Positions 1-5,615 of a stretch of 24,830 bases of DNA are shown here, one piece after another; the stretch's first letter is position 1, and every line of letters starts with the position of its first letter. Location of the stretch: positions 1 to 24,830 of the forward strand of contig CAAGRW010000041.1 of assembly GCA_900772775.1 (NCBI GenBank). Reading direction: 5' to 3'. The notes beneath the pieces were generated by a model. That model was not told the DNA's origin. It was given only the letters and a program-made list of their open reading frames with translations, and did no database searches. Position numbers and translations under genes: made by a program. This DNA comes from Candidatus Rifleibacteriota bacterium (GTDB taxonomy: Bacteria; Vulcanimicrobiota; Xenobia; Xenobiales; Xenobiaceae).

Positions 1-78
1 TACGCAACAACCGTCCACTTTCAATTGCTTGCGCAAATTCGGTGGACGTGCCTCATATCCCCATACCTGAAGGCAGGG
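1..78. repeat. Hairpin pair resembling an IS200/IS605-type element end (partial, at window edge)
   Basis: Two inverted repeats lie side by side. CGTCCAC at 12-18 pairs with GTGGACG at 42-48. An imperfect hairpin at about 59-79 has a CCCC/GGGG base and an inner CCT/AGG, and is followed by GGCTTTACGG. A subterminal imperfect hairpin followed by a GCTTTACGGC-like string resembles the right ends of IS200/IS605 (TnpB-type) insertions in Firmicutes and cyanobacteria; this comparison is from memory, not a search. No transposase or TnpB domain can be read in the few bases available. The hairpins could instead be the 3' end of the minus-strand lipoprotein transcript, but no U-run follows them in that direction. 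Confidence 0.3.
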
Positions 79-81
79 GCT

Positions 82-780
82 TTACGGCACTTGCGGTAAA
101 TTTTTTAAATCAATTTTGACCTTGGATTTACTTACACCTGATTTTTGCTGCACCGGTGAAGGTGTACCTTGAACTTTGGAAGGAGAGGATGGTCTTACAA
201 CTTTTACTTGTGGAATTGCTGGTTTAGGATTGGCAGGAACTACTGCTCGAGGTTCTTGAGGCTTTACAGGAAGTGGTGCACTTGGAGTTACTGCAGCCGG
301 ATTAGTTGGTTTGCCTGGGGTGGGGGCGTCCGGAACACCTGGCTTAGGAGGTTCGGGAATACCACTTTTGGGTATTTGAGGCTTGCCTGGAGTAGTTGGA
401 GGAAGAGGCTTTCCCGCTTTGGGAGGTTGGCCAGGAGCGGCGTTTTTGGCACTTCCGTCTTTTTCATAGGGCTCTTTAATACGGGAAGCTTGTACCGCCG
501 GATCCGGTTGTCCTGGAGTTAGATCCGGGGCTGGTTGTTGGTTTTCGTTTTCTGCAACATTTTGCGTAGCAGTAGAAATTTCTGGGGCTGTGTGGGGAAG
601 GGGAGTGGCTTCAATGTATGGCTGAGGTGTTGGAGAGGCCGTAGCGGAAAGACTGGGAGATGAAGAAGTCGTTGGCAGCCGATTTTCATTTGTAGATGAA
701 GAGGGGGCAGCGCAAGAAATTGTACTAAGGCCAATTAAAAGCGAACTTAGCGCAATTTTTAGTAAAGAATTCTTTTCCAT
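82..780 (-). CDS. Proline-rich lipoprotein of unknown function
   Basis: This 232-residue protein begins with a lipoprotein signal: a Lys near the N-terminus, a hydrophobic stretch at about residues 7-20, and a lipobox ending STISC with Cys at about residue 23. After the Cys there is a Ser/Thr/Pro-rich linker. Residues from about 85 to 205 are very rich in Pro with recurring PGKP, PKPG and IPxxP units and many Lys, and the tail is basic. No folded domain is recognisable. Such a chain would be extended and disordered, so a periplasmic spacer, envelope tether or surface-exposed stalk is plausible, but that is inference. The ATG is preceded by AAGGAG with a rather long spacer of about 13 bases. 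It is downstream of and codirectional with the M2 peptidase, separated by a strong hairpin. I do not recognise a family. Confidence 0.8.
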   Translation of the reverse strand: MEKNSLLKIALSSLLIGLSTISCAAPSSSTNENRLPTTSSSPSLSATASPTPQPYIEATPLPHTAPEISTATQNVAENENQQPAPDLTPGQPDPAVQASRIKEPYEKDGSAKNAAPGQPPKAGKPLPPTTPGKPQIPKSGIPEPPKPGVPDAPTPGKPTNPAAVTPSAPLPVKPQEPRAVVPANPKPAIPQVKVVRPSSPSKVQGTPSPVQQKSGVSKSKVKIDLKNLPQVP

Positions 781-820
781 TTTTTTAGGCTAACTCCTTA
801 TAACCGTTATGGCGTTGCTG

Positions 821-863
821 GCCGTCGGGATTTTTTATAAAGCCCGACGGCTTTATTCCTTTT
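821..863. terminator. Strong double hairpin between the lipoprotein and M2 peptidase genes
   Basis: GCCGTCGGG (821-829) pairs perfectly with CCCGACGGC (843-851) across a 13-base loop. A second, overlapping palindrome, ATAAAGCC (837-844) with GGCTTTAT (849-856), has a 4-base loop. The two cannot form together. On the plus strand the structure is followed by TCCTTTTT, the better terminator orientation. On the minus strand, where the peptidase gene has just ended, the flanking U-run is weak. A terminator for the peptidase transcript is the simplest reading, but the orientation is not ideal. Confidence 0.55.
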
Positions 864-876
864 TACCGTATTTTCG

Positions 877-2583
877 CTATTTTAAGAAAAGTTTAGCGAA
901 AGCTTTCGGACTTAAAGGCTCGCCGGTAGCTTCTTGGCACATCTGTCTCCAGTCTGTGCGACTGCCGCGAGCGAAAATTTGCTCGCGCAAGTATTGTCCG
1001 GCCTTAGGATCGCCGTACAGAGAAGTTTGTAAAGGATCATCTACATGCATGATATTTTTGGTCATGTAGGCATAAACCTGAGAAGCGAACAAATCGCCCA
1101 TCATGTAGTTGTGATAGTAGACAGGGGCGCCCACAATGTGCATTTTTGCACCATAATCTTGGCCACTCATATCGGTAGGAGGAGCCTGGAGCTGATATTT
1201 AGCTTTGAGATCCCACCACAATTTGTTTAAGTCTTGATCCGGATTGGCATACATCTCTTTCTCAAAGTGGAGCATAGTTTGAGTCCAGCGACTGAAGATA
1301 AGGCGCTCGGAACGGAGCAAACGCCAGGAAGCGTGGGAATATTTTTGGAGACTTTCGCCTTTTAAACCTACCACTTTGGCCAAGAAATCGGGAGTGCGGG
1401 TCATCTCTCCCATAAACATGGCAAAGCCTTCGGTAGTTAAGATGTGAGCCGGAGTGCGCAGTAAATAGGGCAAAGATGGATCGATATATTGATCGTAAAG
1501 TCCATGGCCGAGTTCGTGATTTACCGTATCCATCCAAGCGCCGTTTGGTTTAACATTGCATAAAACACGAATGTCTTGCTCTCTGTCTATACAAGTTTCG
1601 AAAGCGTGCGGGCTTTTGCCACTACGCTCGTAAAGATCGCTGCGAGCAATGATCTTTTCCGGATTCATATTCAGGCTGTTGTAATATTTTGTGGAAAGAA
1701 CTACCGGATCTGAATCCTTGTAAATGTCGTCTAAATTGACTCCGTCTTCTTTTAATTCCGGGGCTTCTTGGAAGAAAAGATCACCCAAATGCCACGGACG
1801 TACGGCTTCATCTTTGCCAAGGTTGAAACGCTGACGCTGATAAGAATCGATTTCTTGTTTCAATTCAGCAAAAGGAGCGGCGGTCAATTTATCCAGCTCG
1901 TCGAAGGTGGCAAAGAGTTCTTTTTCATCAAATTCTTGCAAGTCCAATTGCATGGCAAAGAAATCGCGATAACCGAGCTGGCGAGCCATCTTGTTGCGCA
2001 ATTTGACTAAGTCCTTTAAAGGTATAGCTACTTTGCGCCCAACTTCCATGTAACCTAGCCAGGCTTGACGAACTTTGTTACTGTCGTTGCTTTCGGCTAT
2101 GACTTTGCGCACATCATTTTCGGTTAATTTTTGGCCATCTACGGTACTGCGGTGAGTATTGAAAATTTTATCTACTTCGGCTTCGCGGGAGATAATTTTG
2201 GAAGTAATAGCAGCATCGGCTTGATAAGGTAAGTAGGCGTAATACATCAAATCAAGCTGGCGAGCTTGCATGGGATCGGTAATTTTTCCTGAATTGCGCA
2301 AGGCTTTAAGCTGACGAAATACTTTTTTATCTTGGTGGAGCTTAGCTGCGGCATTGTCTGCTTTCTCGCGTCTTTGATAGGCTTGATCAGAGCCGGTGGT
2401 TGCCGACTCCCACCAAGCTTCGTTGGCCTCTTTCTCTAAGGGCTGAATTTGAGCGACATACTTATCACGCAAGGCCGCAAATTGCTGCTGAGGATTTTGC
2501 GGAACGGCTTGAACCAGAGAACTACCTAAAACGGCTGCTCCCAAAATGGCGGCGGCAGCCGTAAAACGGAATTTGTTGAACAT
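877..2583 (-). CDS. Exported M2-family zinc peptidyl-dipeptidase (ACE-like)
   Basis: The 568-residue product matches the peptidase family M2 pattern (angiotensin-converting-enzyme-like peptidyl-dipeptidases). An N-terminal signal peptide (basic start, Ala-rich core, likely cleavage after VQA near residue 26) predicts export to the periplasm. The zinc site is visible: HELGH at 356-360, preceded by VN, and the third ligand Glu385 in TTEGFAMF, about 29 residues downstream, a spacing close to that in ACE (HEMGH and Glu 28 residues on). Aromatic-rich helices and the RPWHLGDLFF segment near 262-271 also fit. It would remove C-terminal dipeptides from short peptides. The length is normal for bacterial M2 enzymes. 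The ATG has GAGGG six bases upstream. M3 peptidases have a related HEFGH motif, but the overall segment pattern here favours M2. Confidence 0.88.
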   Translation of the reverse strand: MFNKFRFTAAAAILGAAVLGSSLVQAVPQNPQQQFAALRDKYVAQIQPLEKEANEAWWESATTGSDQAYQRREKADNAAAKLHQDKKVFRQLKALRNSGKITDPMQARQLDLMYYAYLPYQADAAITSKIISREAEVDKIFNTHRSTVDGQKLTENDVRKVIAESNDSNKVRQAWLGYMEVGRKVAIPLKDLVKLRNKMARQLGYRDFFAMQLDLQEFDEKELFATFDELDKLTAAPFAELKQEIDSYQRQRFNLGKDEAVRPWHLGDLFFQEAPELKEDGVNLDDIYKDSDPVVLSTKYYNSLNMNPEKIIARSDLYERSGKSPHAFETCIDREQDIRVLCNVKPNGAWMDTVNHELGHGLYDQYIDPSLPYLLRTPAHILTTEGFAMFMGEMTRTPDFLAKVVGLKGESLQKYSHASWRLLRSERLIFSRWTQTMLHFEKEMYANPDQDLNKLWWDLKAKYQLQAPPTDMSGQDYGAKMHIVGAPVYYHNYMMGDLFASQVYAYMTKNIMHVDDPLQTSLYGDPKAGQYLREQIFARGSRTDWRQMCQEATGEPLSPKAFAKLFLK

Positions 2584-2712
2584 AAATTTCCCTCGAATAT
2601 TGTTGATTTTTGCGCTGTAATTAGAACAAAACGAAGCTTTAATAAAAGGCCGTTTATTGCCTGCTTTTTTTATTTGTCCTTAGCAAAAAAAATTAACTGT
2701 CGAGATAGTATA

Positions 2713-2741
2713 TAGACTGAGCGGCAATTTGATAGTATAAA
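2713..2741 (+). promoter_or_regulatory. Candidate sigma70-type promoter for the RSH cluster
   Basis: TAGACT (2713-2718, 4 of 6 to TTGACA) is followed by a 17-base spacer and TATAAA (2736-2741, 5 of 6 to TATAAT). Transcription would begin near 2748, giving a leader of about 330 bases before RSH1. The -35 is poor and the region is AT-rich, so a chance match is possible. Confidence 0.4.
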
Positions 2742-2761
2742 TATAACAAGTGGTAAGTACA

Positions 2762-2803
2762 ATGTCTGAACCGGAATCGTTTAGTTGGCAGTGGAAAAGA
2801 TAG
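2762..2803 (+). CDS. Possible 13-residue leader peptide (MSEPESFSWQWKR)
   Basis: A short ATG-to-TAG ORF lies about 15 bases after the predicted transcription start of the RSH cluster. Its last codons include two Trp codons separated by one Gln (WQW). The bases GGCAG within these codons (2787-2791) can pair with CTGCC (2818-2822), and the latter can alternatively pair with GGCA at about 2830-2833. This is reminiscent of an amino-acid-sensing leader, but the Shine-Dalgarno is weak (GTGGTAAG), the stems are short, and the stronger hairpins lie about 135 bases further on. It may be a chance ORF. Confidence 0.2.
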   Translation: MSEPESFSWQWKR

Positions 2804-2937
2804 CTGCGGTCGATAATCTGCCGAAACTTGGCAATAATGTTAAAATAAAGTCATTTTTAGTGCTATTTTCGCTTAGTGCAGTTCACAATCCTGAGCCAAT
2901 CAGTTAAGCTACTAAGTAGGTTTTTAGGGCGACAGAC

Positions 2938-3000
2938 TGTGTGCTGACTGGGTATGACAATTTTGCTGCACACAAAATATGAGTTTATGTGCAGATTTTT
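2938..3000 (+). promoter_or_regulatory. Mutually exclusive hairpins upstream of RSH1 (attenuator-like)
   Basis: Three segments share complementarity. TGTGTGC (2938-2944) pairs with GCACACA (2968-2974). CTGCACA (2966-2972), which overlaps the latter, pairs with TGTGCAG (2988-2994), and that stem is immediately followed by ATTTTT. Only one hairpin can form at a time. The distal one looks like a short intrinsic terminator (7-bp stem, 15-base loop, five T) and the proximal one like an anti-terminator. The layout fits transcription attenuation of the RSH genes. Stem lengths are modest and the sensed signal is unknown. Confidence 0.4.
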
Positions 3001-3075
3001 AGTCTATCAGAGTTGTTTCCCACATCTTGGCGGAAGGGCTGCTAATTTTTCTTAGTACAGCACGGAGGTAAGTGT

Positions 3076-5508
3076 ATGACAGTAAATGGGTGGTCTTTTG
3101 AAAAGGAATCGGCAAATTATGAACCCCTTCCGGGCAAATATATGCTAATAAAGCGTCAGCCTGAATTTGATGAAAGGGTAAAAAAGCTTTCTGAGTATTT
3201 GCCAGAAGCTCAGCGTCGCTTTTTCATAGAGAAAGTCTATCCTTTTACTTACTATTTCCATGACGGACAATTTCGCAAAAGTGGTGAACCTTACATTATT
3301 CATCCCATTGCTGTGGCCGAAATTTTGGCAAAATATCATGTAGATTGTGATACCCTCTGTGCCGGTCTTATGCATGATACTTATGAAGATAATGCCGAAA
3401 GGGTTTCTTTAGATGAAATAGCTCGTTATTTCGGACCGGAAATTCGTTTGTTGGTCGATGGAATGACCAAAATAGGTATAGTCACTTCGCAAAACCGAAG
3501 GCAAACGGCTGCTTTAAGGAAAGAAATATCTGAGAGTGGCTATAGTACAATTGCCAATCAAAAAGTATATCGATCTTTAGTCGGGCAAGAAAATAATGAA
3601 GTTAGACAACTTAGTCCCGGTGTTGACAAACAAGTTGAGGCTAAACGTATAAAAATTGCCAATAAAAATGCCTCTCTGGCCAAATTGCTTTTAGGTATTG
3701 CTGAAGATCCGAGAATTATTTTAATTAAATTGGCGGACAGATTACATAATCTCAGGACTTTAGGCAGTTTGAGGCCTGATAAGCAAAAGAGAATAGCCAG
3801 AGAAACTTTGGAATTTTTCTGCCCTATTGCCGATCGTTTCGGCGTTTGGGAAATAAAAAAAGAATTAGAAGAACTTTGCTTCCGTTATTTATACGACAAT
3901 ATATACGATATTTTCTGTAAAAAAGTCGAAATTGTACGCCAAGAACGGCGGCCTATTATTGAAGCCACGATTAAACAAATAAAGGACGCTTTTAATCACA
4001 AATCATTGCAAGCTGATATCCAAATTGATGATAGTGGTTTTTATACTATTTTCAAAAGGATGGAAAGTAGCGGCATTACTTCTTTGGAAGAAGTCAACGG
4101 CTTAAGTTCTATTATGATTACGGTTCCGGACAAAGATGCTTGCTACGATGCTGAAAGTACGATTAAAAGAAATTTTCATCTATGTGGCACTCGTCTCTAC
4201 TTCGATTATATTTCAACTCCTAAAGCCAATAAGTACCAGGCGATCCATTTAGCTATACGTGGTTGCGGAAGGCGAGTAATAAAAATTCGTATTAACTCGG
4301 CAGAACATCAAATCACTAATAATATTGGCGTTTTTGCTGAATTTAAAGATTTTGACTATGGTTTAGAAGGGCGCAATGTCGGTTCAGCTTTACGCAGCAA
4401 ATGGGCTTCTTGGGTAAGCTCTATTAGAGCTTTACATGACGTAGCTGCAGAGAATACCGATTTCTTGGATTGGGCTTTGAGCGGCAGTTTAGCTCACTCC
4501 ATTACTTGTTTTACTCCTCATGGCGATTCTGTGGATTTGCCTGTAGGTTCTACGCCTTTAGATTTTGCTTTTGCTATTAGTGACGAATTAGGCTTGACTT
4601 GCGAAGGAGCTTTGGTAAACGATCATTCTGTGTCTTGTCTGGAGTATAAGCTTAAGGATAACGATTTTGTTACTATCGTAAGCTCCGATAATGTTATTCC
4701 TCAACGCAGTTGGTTCGACTATTGTTGCACACCCAAAGCCAGATCTGCTTTAAGTAATTGGTACCAAGAAAACTATAGTGCAGACTCCAATCGAGCTTAT
4801 GGCCGGAAGTTGCTGACGGCGGCTCTTTTGCGGGCCGATTTGCCGGGCATGCAAAAAAGTGAAGAATTTATGTCTCTTCTGGTAGGCAAATGCGGTTGTC
4901 GATCTGTGGCAGATTTATTAAATATGATCGGTACACGTAGGATCAGCCTCAAATTTGTAAGTGCTCAATTTGAAGAGTGCAAGCTAGGCTACGAAACTGA
5001 AAATAAAGCTGCTGCTACGGAAAATCTGTGCGAGGTGTCGGCTTGGATACATGTACCGGGGCTGAGCAATTGCAATATATACCTTTGTCAAGAGTGCTGT
5101 CCGATAGTGGGTGATGATATTTCGGTTGTCGGCGTCGATTACGAGCATCTCACTCTTCATCGTAAGGGCTGTCAAAGGGGTAAAAGTGTTGAACAAGCGG
5201 CGCTTGGGCAAGCTCTCATCGAGGAAAAAGCTTTTTGGCTGGACAATGCTCGCCCTGTCGGCGTCAATTCGGCTCTGAGAGCCAAAATTGAGCTTAAGGC
5301 TGTTTACAATTATGCTTTGGCCATAGAAACTATTGTGCGTTGTCATGACAGCGAACATAAAATTTATGACCTTCAATTGCAAAATAATTTTGTCGGTAGC
5401 GCCGCCCATATTGTCGTAACTGTTGGCGTTTCTGATATTCACGAACTTGACAGCTTAATAGAAAACTTGCGGAAAATAGACGACGTTGCCGAAGTCTGTC
5501 GACTTTAG
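3076..5508 (+). CDS. RSH1: long RelA/SpoT homologue with intact hydrolase and degenerate synthetase
   Basis: The 810-residue protein has the long-RSH layout: HD hydrolase (about 50-260), synthetase-like domain (about 300-425), TGS (about 475-540), Cys/His zinc finger (about 665-700) and ACT (about 735-810). The hydrolase site is complete: RKSGEPYIIHP with H76, H100-D101, E104-D105, and D221/N225 in ADRLHN. An insert of about 50 residues (135-195) precedes that last motif. The synthetase has lost its signature. The Arg and Lys of RxKxLYSI are Asp and Ser, the catalytic Asp of DLxAIR is Gly342, the catalytic Glu of VEIQIRT is Val401, and HTT is HLA; only Tyr387 remains. The TGS His that contacts the tRNA CCA end in RelA is Ser502. 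It is probably a (p)ppGpp hydrolase that neither makes alarmone nor senses uncharged tRNA. GGAGG (3064-3068) sits 7 bases before the ATG. Confidence 0.9.
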   Translation: MTVNGWSFEKESANYEPLPGKYMLIKRQPEFDERVKKLSEYLPEAQRRFFIEKVYPFTYYFHDGQFRKSGEPYIIHPIAVAEILAKYHVDCDTLCAGLMHDTYEDNAERVSLDEIARYFGPEIRLLVDGMTKIGIVTSQNRRQTAALRKEISESGYSTIANQKVYRSLVGQENNEVRQLSPGVDKQVEAKRIKIANKNASLAKLLLGIAEDPRIILIKLADRLHNLRTLGSLRPDKQKRIARETLEFFCPIADRFGVWEIKKELEELCFRYLYDNIYDIFCKKVEIVRQERRPIIEATIKQIKDAFNHKSLQADIQIDDSGFYTIFKRMESSGITSLEEVNGLSSIMITVPDKDACYDAESTIKRNFHLCGTRLYFDYISTPKANKYQAIHLAIRGCGRRVIKIRINSAEHQITNNIGVFAEFKDFDYGLEGRNVGSALRSKWASWVSSIRALHDVAAENTDFLDWALSGSLAHSITCFTPHGDSVDLPVGSTPLDFAFAISDELGLTCEGALVNDHSVSCLEYKLKDNDFVTIVSSDNVIPQRSWFDYCCTPKARSALSNWYQENYSADSNRAYGRKLLTAALLRADLPGMQKSEEFMSLLVGKCGCRSVADLLNMIGTRRISLKFVSAQFEECKLGYETENKAAATENLCEVSAWIHVPGLSNCNIYLCQECCPIVGDDISVVGVDYEHLTLHRKGCQRGKSVEQAALGQALIEEKAFWLDNARPVGVNSALRAKIELKAVYNYALAIETIVRCHDSEHKIYDLQLQNNFVGSAAHIVVTVGVSDIHELDSLIENLRKIDDVAEVCRL

Positions 5509-5549
5509 AAGCAACTGACAAACGCGAAAGTTGTCGGGAGAGGGGAACC

Positions 5550-5615
5550 ATGTCGCTGTTGCTTGGCGGCTGTCAAAATAAAGAAAAGGGAGCTGACTAT
5601 GACTTATATTCCTGA
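5550..5615 (+). CDS. Possible 21-residue upstream ORF overlapping the RSH2 start
   Basis: ATG at 5550 follows a purine-rich GGGAGAGGGG ribosome-binding-like stretch (5536-5545). It reads 21 codons (start MSLLLGGCQNKEK) to TGA at 5613-5615, overlapping the RSH2 ATG (5599) in another frame. It could couple RSH2 translation to ribosomes reading the gap. Upstream, CAACT/AGTTG (5512-5516, 5529-5533) and GACAA/TTGTC (5517-5521, 5531-5535) form competing small stems. It is too short to assess by coding statistics, and the LGGC lipobox resemblance is probably chance. Confidence 0.2.
   Translation: MSLLLGGCQNKEKGADYDLYS

Larger units (their letters stand above)
2584..3075. other. 492-base intergenic leader between divergent genes
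   Basis: No protein of normal size is encoded here. The region holds the divergent upstream sequences of the minus-strand M2 peptidase and the plus-strand RSH1. On the plus strand it contains a promoter-like pair, a 13-codon ORF, two competing hairpins and an SD-proximal hairpin (GCTGCTAA at 3038-3045 with TTAG and CAGC at 3052-3061), all described separately. I found no convincing minus-strand promoter for the peptidase. The T-box consensus is not visible. Confidence 0.6.

Noticed and set aside
2979..3002. Very short ORF (MSLCADF) overlapping the attenuator stem
   Set aside because: It has seven codons with no SD; it is more simply explained as chance within the hairpin.
2804..3075. T-box or known (p)ppGpp riboswitch in the RSH leader
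   Set aside because: The T-box consensus is not seen, and I cannot match a known riboswitch fold by eye, so only the competing hairpins are reported.
4984..5442. 152-residue minus-strand open frame inside RSH1
   Set aside because: It lies wholly antisense to the zinc-finger and ACT region of RSH1, and shows no recognisable motif.
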